Shown: in pieces, positions 1 through 9,820 of the stretch
Position numbering within the stretch: position 1 is the first letter of the stretch
Layout of the letters: every line of letters begins with the position of its first letter
Assembly (NCBI GenBank): GCA_035319065.1
Contig: DATHDM010000227.1
Location: forward strand, 1 to 31,944
DNA from: DASPRM01 sp035319065
Lineage (GTDB): Bacteria > Acidobacteriota > Terriglobia > Terriglobales > Acidobacteriaceae
Direction: 5' to 3'
DNA: 31,944 nt
Position numbers and translations under genes: made by a program
Notes under the pieces: generated by a model
Seen by the model: the letters and a program-made list of their open reading frames with translations, nothing else
Databases searched by the model: none
Told to the model about the DNA's origin: nothing

Positions 1-1604
1 GTCCGCCGGCATTCAACCGCAACAACCGCTACAACGATGTGGGCGTGTACGCCATGGACTCCTGGAAGGTGATGCCGCGCTTTACCTTTAACTACGGCAT
101 CCGCTGGGAGTACTACGGCCCACAGCACAATGTTGACCAGAATCTCGATTCCAACTTCTACCTCGGAACCGGTGCAACGCGTTTTGACCAGATTCGCAAC
201 GGCTTCGTGGCCACCGTCCCCAACAGCCCCATCGGGAGCCTGTGGGAGGCCAAGTACCGCAACTTCGCTCCGCGCGTGGGCTTCGCTTATGACGTCTTCG
301 GCGACGGCAAGACCAGCATCCGTGGCGGTTTCGGTATCAGCTACGAGCGCAACTTCGGCAACGTCACCTTCAACGTGATCCAGAACCCGCCTAACTACGC
401 CGTGCTAGCCATCGTCAATGGTGTCGACGTTCCCGCGGGCACCGTACCGATTACCCCCAACAACACCGGACCACTTTCTGGCACCGGCAGCAAGGCTCTG
501 GGGGCGGTTAGCCTGCGCGCTGTAGACCAGAAGATCGACCCGGCATACTCCGAATTCTGGAGCCTGGCGGCGGAACGCGAGATCGCCCGAAACACCCTGT
601 TGTCGATTGCCTATACCGGATCGAAGGGCGTCCACCTGTATGACATCGCCAACATCAACCGTCCTGGCGGCGGTGGCGTTATCGAGGGCGACGCCTTGTC
701 TGGAAACCGCTTGCTGCCGCAGTATGGCGACATCAATTTCCGCGGCTCCAACGGCTTCTCCAACTACAACGCCGTGAACATAGGCTTGCGTTCCGCCAAC
801 ATCCACAACACCGGGTTGCAGTTCTCCGTCAACTACACCTGGGCGCACGCCATCGACAACTTGAGCTCGACTTTCAGCGAGTCGTTTAACAACTTCAACC
901 TGGGCTACCTCGATGCCTTTAACCCCGCGCTCGACAAGGGTGCGGCGGATTTCGATGTCCGGCACCGGGTGGCGATCAGCGGCATCTGGGACGTTCCTTT
1001 CTTCAAAAACTCCCAGAACAAGATAGAGAAGAATGTCCTGGGCGGTTGGGAATTTGCCCCCATCTTCACCGCCCGCACCGGGATTCCCTACAGTATCTAT
1101 GACTGCACCAACGGCAATCAGGTCTGCTTGCGCTGGTTGCCGGCGACGCCCATCAGTACCAGCGGCAGTGTAACCCCAGTGGGTCCGAACACCTTCGATT
1201 ACATCGATATGGCGTCCGCCGGATCGCTAACGTCAAGCTACGCCAATCCGATCGTAGGCATCTCTGATTGGCCTACCTGCACCGGCTTGCAATACCAGGG
1301 TTGCTCCTTCCCGGCGATGCTGGGCAAGGATGCCTGGAAGGGCCCGAACAACTGGACCTTTGATCTCGGTATCTACAAGAATTTCAAAGTCACCGAGCGG
1401 GTGGGGCTCCAGTTCCGCGGCGAGCTCTACAACATCTTCAACCACCACAACTACTACGTCGTGGACGACGCTGCTGACTTCTCCACCGCAACCACGATTC
1501 AAGTGAAGAAGGGCGGGGCTTATCCGGGAGCAACCAACCAGCTCACCCAGACGGGCTCGGATGAACGCCGCTTCGTGCAGTTCGCTTTGAAGGTCACCTT
1601 CTAG
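1..1604 (+). CDS. Oar-like TonB-dependent receptor, C-terminal part (5' end outside window)
   Basis: This is the C-terminal beta-barrel of a large outer-membrane TonB-dependent receptor. The frame is open to the left edge: codons from position 3 read PPAFNRNNRYNDVGVYAMDSW, matching the inner part of the three complete paralogues downstream (RYND..FYAQDNWKV), so the start, signal peptide, regulatory domain and plug lie outside. An apparent start at 39 is an internal GTG. The family block YERNFGNVTFNVIQNPP is present, as is a Cys pair in WPTCTGLQYQGC. The protein ends in KVTF, the terminal Phe expected for insertion by the BAM machinery. It heads an array of four same-strand paralogues and is followed by its own terminator. 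The substrate is unknown; Oar-type receptors are inferred to import or bind large organic ligands. Confidence 0.93.
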   Translation, partial: PPAFNRNNRYNDVGVYAMDSWKVMPRFTFNYGIRWEYYGPQHNVDQNLDSNFYLGTGATRFDQIRNGFVATVPNSPIGSLWEAKYRNFAPRVGFAYDVFGDGKTSIRGGFGISYERNFGNVTFNVIQNPPNYAVLAIVNGVDVPAGTVPITPNNTGPLSGTGSKALGAVSLRAVDQKIDPAYSEFWSLAAEREIARNTLLSIAYTGSKGVHLYDIANINRPGGGGVIEGDALSGNRLLPQYGDINFRGSNGFSNYNAVNIGLRSANIHNTGLQFSVNYTWAHAIDNLSSTFSESFNNFNLGYLDAFNPALDKGAADFDVRHRVAISGIWDVPFFKNSQNKIEKNVLGGWEFAPIFTARTGIPYSIYDCTNGNQVCLRWLPATPISTSGSVTPVGPNTFDYIDMASAGSLTSSYANPIVGISDWPTCTGLQYQGCSFPAMLGKDAWKGPNNWTFDLGIYKNFKVTERVGLQFRGELYNIFNHHNYYVVDDAADFSTATTIQVKKGGAYPGATNQLTQTGSDERRFVQFALKVTF

Positions 1605-1605
1605 A

Positions 1606-1652
1606 ACCAGCCGCGTAAGCTGGTGGGGGGAGCTTTTGAGCTCCCCCTTTTT
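1606..1652 (+). terminator. Hairpin plus rho-independent terminator after receptor 1
   Basis: A small hairpin ACCAGC/GCTGGT (1606-1611 with 1619-1624) directly precedes a strong stem GGGGGAGCT/AGCTCCCCC (1626-1634 with 1639-1647, loop TTTG) followed by TTTTT. This is a standard intrinsic terminator just past the stop codon at 1604. Confidence 0.88.
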
Positions 1653-2128
1653 ATATGGGTGCAGAGTTTCAGCGCATCCGCCATCCACTGCGCGCGTTCT
1701 CTTCTTCACGTTCAGAGGCAGCATGCTTGTCGGGGGGAGGGGCATCCCGCAAACCTGATATTACGAAGCGCTCACTTGCTGGTACGAACTGCGTTTTGTC
1801 CATTCTTCCGTATCCGTCGACCGTGGAATATACAAAATTCGGAATTCCGCAAAGATGTGCTTCCTGAAGTGTCCCGGACATCTCTCGATTCATCCCAAGC
1901 TAACCGAATTTTATCCCACATCAAGATTGGTGACTGAAGTGCCTTTGTGAGTGATGTTCAAGGAAGTGTCGGGGACCAACGGCGACTAACGGCTCCAGGG
2001 ATTTCTGGCATTCAAGAGCAAGCATGAAGGCAGTTCAATCCAACACGGTATCAGGAGCCGGATGCGCGGGAAATTTTCTTGGGGCTCTTCGCGCATTTGC
2101 TTCCCTAAAGGATCTTCAGGAGGAAGAG
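1653..2128. other. Intergenic leader upstream of receptor 2
   Basis: No gene is supported here. Short open frames lack ribosome sites and family features. The stretch holds the bipartite element at 1929-1956 and the ribosome-binding site AGGAGGAAG (2118-2126) of the next gene. I see no tRNA, transposase or riboswitch. Confidence 0.6.
1929..1956 (+). promoter_or_regulatory. Shared bipartite element, copy 1 (GGTGACT-N17-GATG)
   Basis: GGTGACT at 1929-1935, a 17-base spacer beginning GAAGTGCC, then GATG at 1953-1956. The same two boxes with exactly the same spacing occur upstream of the other two complete receptor genes. The layout resembles a -35/-10 promoter, possibly for an alternative (ECF-type) sigma factor; that identity is inference. 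This copy is the most divergent (CT for CC at the end of box 1, and different bases after GATG). Confidence 0.5.
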
Positions 2129-5100
2129 ATGAGAGACAGGCGCAATGAGGGCGGACGAAGCGCACGGCTTACAGGCTTCGTCAGCGCATTGCTGGTGCTG
2201 CTCCTCGCGTTTTCGGGAGCAGCTCTGGCGCAATTTGAAAAAGGATCGATCGGTGGAACGGTCACGGATGCTTCCGGCGCAGTCGTGGTGGGCGCAACCG
2301 TAACTGTGACCGATCCCGGCACCAATGCGGTTCGCACTACCGTTACCGACAGTTCGGGCGGCTACACGATTACCAACCTGCCCCCCACGACCTATGAAAT
2401 CAAGGTTGCCGCCAAGGGGTTTGGCGACGTCACGCAAAAATTTCAGGTGTCGCCGGGAGTGCGCGGCAGCCTGGACGTTCAGCTAAAGGCCGCGGGAACC
2501 GAGACCACGGTGGAAGTGGTCAGCGCAGCCGAGACCCAGGTGGACACGGAAAGCTCTTCGCTGACGCAAGTGGTCGAGAACCGGCGAGTGTCGCAACTCC
2601 CCACGCTGACCCGCGATCCCTACGATTTTGTCCAGACCCTGGGCAATGTCTCGCAGGATTCTTCGTCAGGCAGCGGTGGCAAGGATCAGATCACGCGCGG
2701 CGCCGGTGTCTCGATTAACGGCCAGCGCTCGGCCAGCACGGACGTGCTGCTGGATGGTGGCGAAAACGTCGATCTCTACACCACCAAGGTGGGCCAGTCG
2801 GTTCCGCTCGACGCGGTGGAGCAGTTCAGCGTCACCACCAGCAACTTCACGGCGGAATATGGCCGCGCCTCGGGCGGCGTTATCAACGTGGTGACCAAGT
2901 CGGGCACCAACGCCTTTCACGGGTCGGTCTATGAGTTCAACCGCATTTCCAAGCTGACCTCGAACGACTACGACTCCAACGCGAATGATGTGGCTAAGCA
3001 ACGCTACACGCGTAACCAGTTCGGGTACTCCATTGGCGGACCCATCATCAAGAACAAGCTGTTCTTCTTCAGCAGCACGGAGTGGCAGCGGGTGCGCAGT
3101 TCAGCGACGGCGATTGGTCTGATTATGGACCCGGCGTTCCTGGCAGCGACCGCGGCCAACAGCCAGGCATTCTTTTCGGGCAAGGCACTGCGTTCCGGCA
3201 TCACTATGCTCAGCACTGTGAATGCCGCGCAGGCCGGCTTGGACTTCGCCCAGGCGGGATTTTCGACCAGGTTCCCGAATCTGTTTGCTTACGGGAACAC
3301 TAATCCGGTGTTCGATAAGTTCAGCTACAGCGTTCCCTCCGATTCTGGCGGCGGCGCACCTCAGAACAACTACAACACGACCAACCGGGTCGACTTCCAG
3401 CTTTCCGATAAGACCAGCATGTTCGGTCGGTACACCCTGTTCAGCCAGACCGAGTTTGCCGGATTCATCAACAACAGCCCGTATGCCGGCTACGATACCG
3501 GGCAGACCAACTTCAACAATAACTTCATGTACTCGTTGACCCACATCTGGAGTCCGCGCCTGGTCAGCGACACCAAGGTGTTGTTCAACCGGTTGAACAA
3601 CAGCCAGCCGCTGGCTTCCACGCAGCCGGTGCAGCCCACGCTGTACTTCAGTTCCAGCACACCTGCCAAGGTCAACGGCGACCTGATCAATCTGCCAGGC
3701 TACGCGCAGTTGACGCCGGGCAACGCCATTCCTTTCGGCGGTCCGCAGAATGTGGCGGAAATTTCCCACGCTTTCAGCTGGACGAAGAACAAGCACGAAT
3801 TCCACTTCGGCGGGCAGTACGTCTACACCCGCGACAACCGTACCTTCGGCGCCTACGAGAATGCGGTCGAGGCGCTTAACGGAACTGGCGGGATCATCGC
3901 CGGTGGTTTGGAGAACCTGCTGGTCGGCAATGCCAACTGGTTCCAGAAAGTGATCGATCCGCAGGGCAAGTTCCCCTGCGTCAAGGACCAGAATGGCAAC
4001 ACTATCGTCACGCCGGCTTGTTCCATCACCTTGCCTGCTACGGATCCTTCGTTTGCGCGCAGTAACCGCTACAACGACATGGCCTTCTACGCGCAGGACA
4101 ACTGGAAGGTCAACCCGCGATTGACCTTGAACCTGGGGCTGCGTTGGGAATACTACGGCGTGCAGCACAACAAAGATGCGAAGCTGGATTCCAACTTCGT
4201 ATTTGGAACAGGCTCTACCTACTTTGACAAGATTCGTAACGGGCAGGTGTATACCGTGGATGCAACCGCCAACAGCCCGGCGAGTCCCGTGGGAGGGTTG
4301 TGGAATCCGCAGTACCACAACTTCGGGCCGCGCGTTGGCTTTGCCTACGACGTCTTCGGAGACGGCAAGACCTCTCTCCGCGGCGGCTACGGCATCGCCT
4401 ACGAGCGCAACTTCGGCAACGTCACCTTCAACGTGATCCAGAACCCGCCCGGGCAATTCAACTCGATTTTCAACACGGGCGTGCCGATCACCTCGAACAA
4501 CCTGGGGCCGTTTGCGGGTACGAGCGGAACCAAGGCGCTGCCTTCTCCGAGCCTGCGCTACGTGCGGCAGGATCTTCCGACCGCCTACACCAACATGTGG
4601 AACCTGTCGGTGCAGCGCCAGGTGTTGAGCCACTCGCTGATCGCCCTGGAATACAGCGGAACCCACCAGGTTCACCAGTATTCCATCGAGAACAACAATC
4701 AGGCGGGCTACGGGGTGGTCTACCTGGGCACCGACCCGGTGGCCAACAACCCCTTTGATCGCCTGAATCGCCAGTACGGCAACATGAATACACGCGGTGC
4801 CAACGGCTTCGGTTCCTACAACGCGTTGAACACCCGCTTCGTGTCCAGCAACCTGTTCCACCAGGGGTTGGACCTTACCATCAACTACACCTGGTCGCAT
4901 GCCATCGACAACATCAGCTCCACCTTCAGCGAGACTCCACAGGCAGAGGGTTGGCTGGGTCTTCTGGATCCGTTCAACCCGGCCTTGGACAAGGGCAGCG
5001 CCGATTACGACACACGCCATCGCATTGCTTTGAGCGCGGTGTGGACTCTGCCCTACGCCAAGGGGACGCACGGTGTCGCGCGGCAGGTGCTGGACGGCTG

Positions 5101-5695
5101 GGAACTGGCGCCGATTGTTACCGCCCGGACCGGCAACCCATTCACCGTATTTGACAGCAATGGGTTCACCGGCCTGGATACGATCGCCTCTCGCTACATT
5201 CCTACCGGTTCCTTCACGCTGGATGGAAATACCAGCACCTCGGTAGGCAATTCCGCAGGCACACCGAATGCGTTCATCTATAGCAACCTGCCGGGCTCGA
5301 ACACCTACACCGATCCGTTGGTGGGTTCCGGCGAGTTGCCCACTTGCGACATGACCACCAATGCCGCCGGTCATCTGATTTCCACCGGCCGCAACTGCCA
5401 CTATCCTTCCGACATGACCGGGCGCAACGCCTTCCGGCAACCCGGCGTGTACAACATCAACATGGCCATCGGGAAATACTTCCCGATCAACGAGCGCTTC
5501 AAGCTGCAGTTCCGCACCGAGTTCTACAATCTGCTGAACCACTCGAACTACTACGTTCAGACGAGTCAGGCGGACGCGGGCAACTACGGCACCAACGTTC
5601 CTTTCCAGATCATCGGCAAGAAGGGCGTGAATCCGGCAGCGGGCGTTCCCAACGAGCGGCGCTTCATCCAGATGGCTCTGAAGCTGACGTTCTAG
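2129..5695 (+). CDS. Oar-like TonB-dependent receptor with carboxypeptidase regulatory-like domain (receptor 2)
   Basis: A 1188-residue outer-membrane receptor. The frame extends up to 2024, but the ATG at 2129 has a perfect AGGAGG site a few bases upstream and gives a clean signal peptide ending SGAALA-Q at about residue 35, as in receptor 4. Domains in order: signal peptide (1-35), carboxypeptidase-regulatory-like beta-sandwich starting FEKGSIGGTVTDASGAVV (about 36-115), plug (about 125-270, with GVSINGQR, LLDGGENVD, EYGRASGGVINVVTKSGTNAFHGS), then a long beta-barrel ending KLTF. Two Cys pairs (FPCV...TPAC and LPTCD...NCHY) probably form disulphides in surface loops. It is very close to receptor 4 over most of its length, so the two look like a fairly recent duplication. 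No TonB/ExbBD genes lie nearby. The substrate cannot be read from sequence. Confidence 0.93.
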   Translation: MRDRRNEGGRSARLTGFVSALLVLLLAFSGAALAQFEKGSIGGTVTDASGAVVVGATVTVTDPGTNAVRTTVTDSSGGYTITNLPPTTYEIKVAAKGFGDVTQKFQVSPGVRGSLDVQLKAAGTETTVEVVSAAETQVDTESSSLTQVVENRRVSQLPTLTRDPYDFVQTLGNVSQDSSSGSGGKDQITRGAGVSINGQRSASTDVLLDGGENVDLYTTKVGQSVPLDAVEQFSVTTSNFTAEYGRASGGVINVVTKSGTNAFHGSVYEFNRISKLTSNDYDSNANDVAKQRYTRNQFGYSIGGPIIKNKLFFFSSTEWQRVRSSATAIGLIMDPAFLAATAANSQAFFSGKALRSGITMLSTVNAAQAGLDFAQAGFSTRFPNLFAYGNTNPVFDKFSYSVPSDSGGGAPQNNYNTTNRVDFQLSDKTSMFGRYTLFSQTEFAGFINNSPYAGYDTGQTNFNNNFMYSLTHIWSPRLVSDTKVLFNRLNNSQPLASTQPVQPTLYFSSSTPAKVNGDLINLPGYAQLTPGNAIPFGGPQNVAEISHAFSWTKNKHEFHFGGQYVYTRDNRTFGAYENAVEALNGTGGIIAGGLENLLVGNANWFQKVIDPQGKFPCVKDQNGNTIVTPACSITLPATDPSFARSNRYNDMAFYAQDNWKVNPRLTLNLGLRWEYYGVQHNKDAKLDSNFVFGTGSTYFDKIRNGQVYTVDATANSPASPVGGLWNPQYHNFGPRVGFAYDVFGDGKTSLRGGYGIAYERNFGNVTFNVIQNPPGQFNSIFNTGVPITSNNLGPFAGTSGTKALPSPSLRYVRQDLPTAYTNMWNLSVQRQVLSHSLIALEYSGTHQVHQYSIENNNQAGYGVVYLGTDPVANNPFDRLNRQYGNMNTRGANGFGSYNALNTRFVSSNLFHQGLDLTINYTWSHAIDNISSTFSETPQAEGWLGLLDPFNPALDKGSADYDTRHRIALSAVWTLPYAKGTHGVARQVLDGWELAPIVTARTGNPFTVFDSNGFTGLDTIASRYIPTGSFTLDGNTSTSVGNSAGTPNAFIYSNLPGSNTYTDPLVGSGELPTCDMTTNAAGHLISTGRNCHYPSDMTGRNAFRQPGVYNINMAIGKYFPINERFKLQFRTEFYNLLNHSNYYVQTSQADAGNYGTNVPFQIIGKKGVNPAAGVPNERRFIQMALKLTF

Positions 5696-5706
5696 CTAGT
5701 GGTTTC

Positions 5707-5758
5707 GCAGCCTAGTGCTGCTTCTGGGGGATGGGCAGAGGAGCTCATCCCCTTTTCT
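5707..5758 (+). terminator. Hairpin plus rho-independent terminator after receptor 2
   Basis: GCAGC/GCTGC hairpin (5707-5711 with 5717-5721) followed by GGGGATG (5727-5733) pairing with CATCCCC (5746-5752) and TTTTCTT. The design matches the other receptor gene ends. Confidence 0.82.
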
Positions 5759-6239
5759 TATTTCCTGCGCTTCGTTCTTGCTTTCTCCAAACTGCACGCG
5801 CCCGCTATTCTTCACTTCTGTTCGTCAGAGTTCCCTCTAACCGCGCAGTCTCTTGTCGAACGGAAAATTCAGAGCAGATGCAGCTCTCGGATCAGTTCGG
5901 GACCAGACACTGGTAAACATCCACCAACCGTTTGCGACAAGGGACTAGTTCCCAGTTAATTCCGTTTCTGCATATTCTATGCAAGCTCAACCTACAAAAT
6001 TTTGGATAACGAAAACGAGTGCTGACAAAGCACCACAAGAACTTTCGGCCTTGTCACCCGCGCTGCACCATTCGTCACAGGTCATTTTTGGTGACCAAAC
6101 TGCCACTGCAAGGGATGAATTCGGGATCTGCCGAGGACCAACCACGCCATTACGAGTGACCGTACGGCTCAGAGAATGGCGCTGCCCGCGGTCGCTGGGG
6201 CGATTCCAGCAAGTACCAACAGATCGGGAGAGCTGAGAC
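5759..6239. other. Intergenic leader upstream of receptor 3
   Basis: No gene is supported. An 85-codon open frame (5979-6236) has no ribosome site and overlaps the conserved bipartite element, so I do not call it. The ribosome site of receptor 3 is GGGAG near 6227. Confidence 0.6.
6090..6117 (+). promoter_or_regulatory. Shared bipartite element, copy 2 (GGTGACC-N17-GATG)
   Basis: GGTGACC at 6090-6096, spacer starting AAACTGCC, GATG at 6114-6117. Box 1 plus the next eight bases (GGTGACCAAACTGCC) is identical to the copy at 10896, although the surrounding DNA is not alike. It sits 150 bp before the start of receptor 3. Confidence 0.6.
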
Positions 6240-9200
6240 ATGATGAAGGCTAGCATTCACCACACGCGGATCCTCTGGGTAGTGTTGCTGCTGCTGTGGA
6301 TGGCGTTTCTTGTCCTCCAGGTGGCGGCGCAGGTTGACACCGGCGTGATCGCTGGAACCGTCGTCGATACCTCCGGCGCCGTGGTTCCCGAGGCCTCAGT
6401 GACAGCGAAGAATCTTGCCACAGGGGTTGAGCGCACGGTTCAGACCAACTCTTCCGGCCAGTACAGCATCCCGGCCTTGCCGCCCGGGCAGTACGAGGTA
6501 TCTGTGAAGAGCGCGCACTTCGGGGAGTACCGTGCCCGCGCTACTGTCACAGTCGGAGGCCACCTGACCCTCGATGCCACGCTGGCCGTCTCCAAGGCGG
6601 AAACAGTGGTGGAAGTGGTGGGTGAGGGCGGAACCCAGGTCAACACGCAAACCTATGAGCTTTCGCAGATCATTACTCCCCAGGAGATCGCCCAACTGCC
6701 CAGCCTCACCCGCAACCCTTATGACTTCGTGGCAGTGGCGGGCAACGTGAGCAGTGGCGATCGCACTACGGGTGACCAGAACACCACCGGGCGCGGTGTC
6801 GGCTATGCCATCAACGGTCAGCGAACATCCGGCACCGAGATTCTGCTCGATGGCGTGGAGAATATCGACCTGTTCACCGACACCGTCGGCCAGTCCATTC
6901 CTATCGACGGAGTGCAAGAATTTCGCGTCATCACCACCAACTTCGATGCGCAGTATGGACGCGCTTCGGGCGGCGTGGTGAACGTCTCCACCAAGTCCGG
7001 CACCAACGCCATTCACGGCTCGGTTTGGGAATTCAATCGGCTCGCCGCCTACACCGCCAACACCTACGACAACGATTCCAAGGACCTGCCGAAGGGGCAG
7101 TACACACGAAACCAGTTCGGCTATGCCGTCGGCGCTCCGATCATCAAGGACAAGCTGTTCATCTTCCAGACCACGGAATGGACGAAGGTGCGCAGCAACG
7201 CGAGTCTGAGCGCCTACGTGCCTACGCCGCAGTTGCTGGCTCTGACGGCGCCCAATACGCAGGCGTACTTCAACGCGTACGGAGCCAATAGCTTCTCTTT
7301 CGCTAATACCCTCAGCGTTGCCCAGGTGACGGCGGATGTGGGGTCGAAGGGAGCGTTTTCCCAGCTTCCGGCTTCTACTCCAGCGTTTGGGCTGTTGAAT
7401 TTCAACGCGCCGGCGGATGCGGGAGGCGGCGTGCCCACCAACACCTACCGCATCCTCGGGCGTCTCGACTTCAACATGACCGATAAGACTCAGATGTTCT
7501 TCCGCTACGCGTTGGAGAACGTCGACAACTTCATCGGAGCTGATTTCGCCAGTCCCTACAGCCAATACAATGTTGGCGACGCTCAATACAACCAGAGCGC
7601 GCTGTTCTCCCTCAGCCACACCTTCAGCAATAGCTTGCTGGCCAACGTCAAGGTGAGCTACAGCCGCGTCAACATTGTCAACACCTATGACCAGGCCCAG
7701 GGAAACGTTCCAGAATTGTTGCTAAACTCTGCCCCGGTAACCCTGGGCACGGCCCCAGTGTTCCTGCCCGGCCTGTTTGCCCAATTTGCCGGCGCAGGCG
7801 GCCTGCCTTTTGGCGGTCCGCAGAACGTCATACAAATTACCCCGACGGTGGCCAAGACCAAGGGCCGGCACAGCCTGATGTTCGGCGGTTTGTTCGATTA
7901 TCAGCAGATCAACAAAGCCTTCGGCGCATACGCCCAGGGCCTCGAGCAGACCGGCAAGAACAGTGGGCAGGGTGTGGACAACCTGGTGCTGGGACAACTG
8001 GCGTTGTTCCAGGCTGCCGTCTACCCGCAGGGAAAATTCCCCTGCGTGCGGGATCCCAACACCAATGCGCTGATCCAGACTCCCGACTGCACCCTTACGC
8101 TGCCGGCAGGGTCGCCCAGCTTCAAACGCAACTTTCGTTATAACGATTGGGCGATCTTTGCGCAGGATAGCTTCCGCGCCACGCCGCGGCTGACCCTGAG
8201 CCTGGGACTGCGCTATGAGCACTATGGCGTGCAGCACAACAGCGATCCCAACCTCGACTCCAACTTCTATTTCGGTTCAGGCTCCAACATTTATGAGCAG
8301 ATCCGCAACGGATCGGTACAACTCGCTCCCAACAGCCCGGTGGGCGGCATGTGGAACCCGCGCTGGGGCACAGTGGCGCCGCGCGTTGGCTTTGCGATGG
8401 ACTTGACGGGAGACGGCAAGACCAGCCTTCGCGGCGGATTTGGCATTAGCTACGAGCGCAACTTCGGTAACGTCACCTTTAACGTGATTCAGAACCCGCC
8501 GAACTATGCCAGTGTGCAGTTGACACCGGCGAACTTGGGCGTCCCCATTCCCATTACCAACGACAACCTGGGACCATTCAGCGGCGCCAACGGTTCGGTG
8601 CCTCTGTCGCCGTCCAGCCTGCGGCACGTCAGCCAGGATATTCAAGTGGCGCAGACGCAGTTCTGGAGCCTGGCGATCGAGCGTGAATTGGCCCGCCAGA
8701 CTGTATTTGCGGTTGAGTACGCGGGAGCGCACGGCGTTCACCTGTACGACATTTCATCGTTCAATCCGCTGGGCGGCGGCCAGGAATACCTGGGCGATCC
8801 ATTCAACGGAATCTTCACCCGCACCAATCAGCAATACACTGGAATCAACACCCGCGGCAGCAATGGCGGCTCCCACTACAACGCTCTGAATCTCCGCTTT
8901 CAGAGCTCGAACCTGCATCACACCGGTTTGAACCTGGTGGCGAACTACACCTGGTCGCACTCGCTCGACGATCTGAGTTCGACCTTCTCGGACAGCTTGC
9001 AAGGCGCGTCCAACGGCATTGGCAACCTCGGCTATCTGGATCCACGTAATCCTGGGCTGGACTGGGGAAGTTCGGATTACGACATCCGGCACCGCTTCTC
9101 GGTTACACCGCTCTGGCAGACGCCGTGGTTCAGCAGCGGTAAGGGTTGGCAGCGCCAGGTGCTGGGCGGCTGGACCCTGGTGCCGGTGTTCAGCATCCGC

Positions 9201-9713
9201 TCGGGCGTGCCCTTCTCCGTGTACGACAGCACCAACTCGCTTAACTTCGGCACTCCCGGCTGGCCGCGCTATGAGCCTTCGACGCCAATTGGCAGCTATG
9301 CGACGGGCTCGGCCGTGGCGGTTGGTCCCAACGTCTTCAACCTGCTCACACTCCCGGCGGCGGCTTCGGAAAACCCCTTCGACCCAGTGCTGGGCATTTC
9401 CGACTTCGGACCATTTCCGGCCGACATGACGCACCGGAACACCTTCCGCGGACCGGGCGCCTGGACCTTCGACTTCGCGGTGACCAAGTCCTTCAAGCTA
9501 ACCGAGCGAATGGGGCTGGAATTCCGCGCTGAAGGGTTCGACATCTTCAACCACCACAACTACTACGTCAACGGCTCCAACCTTGACGTGCCGAATTTCG
9601 CCGGCGGCATTCCCATCGTTCAGGCAGCTAAGGGCGGACTCGGTATCGCTGCCATCGGCGGCAACCACGACGAGCGACGCTTCGGCCAGTTCGCGCTCCG
9701 CTTGACCTTCTAG
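6240..9713 (+). CDS. Oar-like TonB-dependent receptor with carboxypeptidase regulatory-like domain (receptor 3)
   Basis: A 1157-residue outer-membrane receptor. It begins at tandem ATGs (6240 and 6243) behind GGGAG. The signal peptide has a long Leu/Val core and ends VAAQ at about residue 31. It is followed by the regulatory domain (VIAGTVVDTSGAVVPEASV, about 36-110), the plug (about 120-260, with YAINGQRTSGTEILLDGVENID and QYGRASGGVVNVSTKSGTNA) and a barrel ending RLTF. It is the most divergent of the complete copies: the second Cys pair seen in copies 2 and 4 is missing (GISDFGPFPADM) while the first (FPCV...TPDC) is kept. Its barrel segments NYA and FWSLA(I/A)ERE match receptor 1 better than receptors 2 and 4, so the array looks like two sub-pairs (1/3 and 2/4). 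The substrate is unknown. Confidence 0.93.
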   Translation: MMKASIHHTRILWVVLLLLWMAFLVLQVAAQVDTGVIAGTVVDTSGAVVPEASVTAKNLATGVERTVQTNSSGQYSIPALPPGQYEVSVKSAHFGEYRARATVTVGGHLTLDATLAVSKAETVVEVVGEGGTQVNTQTYELSQIITPQEIAQLPSLTRNPYDFVAVAGNVSSGDRTTGDQNTTGRGVGYAINGQRTSGTEILLDGVENIDLFTDTVGQSIPIDGVQEFRVITTNFDAQYGRASGGVVNVSTKSGTNAIHGSVWEFNRLAAYTANTYDNDSKDLPKGQYTRNQFGYAVGAPIIKDKLFIFQTTEWTKVRSNASLSAYVPTPQLLALTAPNTQAYFNAYGANSFSFANTLSVAQVTADVGSKGAFSQLPASTPAFGLLNFNAPADAGGGVPTNTYRILGRLDFNMTDKTQMFFRYALENVDNFIGADFASPYSQYNVGDAQYNQSALFSLSHTFSNSLLANVKVSYSRVNIVNTYDQAQGNVPELLLNSAPVTLGTAPVFLPGLFAQFAGAGGLPFGGPQNVIQITPTVAKTKGRHSLMFGGLFDYQQINKAFGAYAQGLEQTGKNSGQGVDNLVLGQLALFQAAVYPQGKFPCVRDPNTNALIQTPDCTLTLPAGSPSFKRNFRYNDWAIFAQDSFRATPRLTLSLGLRYEHYGVQHNSDPNLDSNFYFGSGSNIYEQIRNGSVQLAPNSPVGGMWNPRWGTVAPRVGFAMDLTGDGKTSLRGGFGISYERNFGNVTFNVIQNPPNYASVQLTPANLGVPIPITNDNLGPFSGANGSVPLSPSSLRHVSQDIQVAQTQFWSLAIERELARQTVFAVEYAGAHGVHLYDISSFNPLGGGQEYLGDPFNGIFTRTNQQYTGINTRGSNGGSHYNALNLRFQSSNLHHTGLNLVANYTWSHSLDDLSSTFSDSLQGASNGIGNLGYLDPRNPGLDWGSSDYDIRHRFSVTPLWQTPWFSSGKGWQRQVLGGWTLVPVFSIRSGVPFSVYDSTNSLNFGTPGWPRYEPSTPIGSYATGSAVAVGPNVFNLLTLPAAASENPFDPVLGISDFGPFPADMTHRNTFRGPGAWTFDFAVTKSFKLTERMGLEFRAEGFDIFNHHNYYVNGSNLDVPNFAGGIPIVQAAKGGLGIAAIGGNHDERRFGQFALRLTF

Positions 9714-9718
9714 TTCTT

Positions 9719-9766
9719 GCAGCCTTGGCTGCTTCGGGGGATGAGCCCAGCTCATCCCCTTTTTTT
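9719..9766 (+). terminator. Hairpin plus rho-independent terminator after receptor 3
   Basis: GCAGCCTTGGCTGC (9719-9732) forms a five-pair stem with a CTTG loop. It is followed by a perfect ten-pair stem GGGGATGAGC/GCTCATCCCC (9737-9746 with 9750-9759, loop CCA) and seven T residues. Confidence 0.92.
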
Positions 9767-9798
9767 GTTTCCGATTCGCTCAGCCCGGGCGCCAGCTG

Positions 9799-9820
9799 CC
9801 CTAGCAGGCTGCTGAAAAAC
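9799..9820 (+). repeat. Left inverted terminal repeat
   Basis: Contains GCAGGCTGCTGAAAAAC. It matches the reverse complement of 10621-10642 except at two positions. It also encodes the last codons and stop of the transposase remnant on the minus strand. Confidence 0.7.

Noticed and set aside
2024..2128. Upstream extension of receptor 2 to ATG 2024
   Set aside because: It would put 35 extra residues before the signal peptide; the ATG at 2129 has a perfect AGGAGG site and matches the start of receptor 4.
3101..5542. An 813-codon open frame antisense to receptor 2, and similar long antisense frames at 6396-7619, 11804-12715 and 12968-13810
   Set aside because: They are mirror frames of GC-rich receptor coding sequence with strong codon bias. 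Their translations are low-complexity Val/Arg/Gly/His-rich strings without domains or signal peptides, and the sense strand carries clear protein families.
5979..6236. 85-codon frame just before receptor 3, considered as a leader peptide
   Set aside because: No ribosome site, no conservation with the leaders of the other receptors, and it overlaps the conserved promoter-like element.
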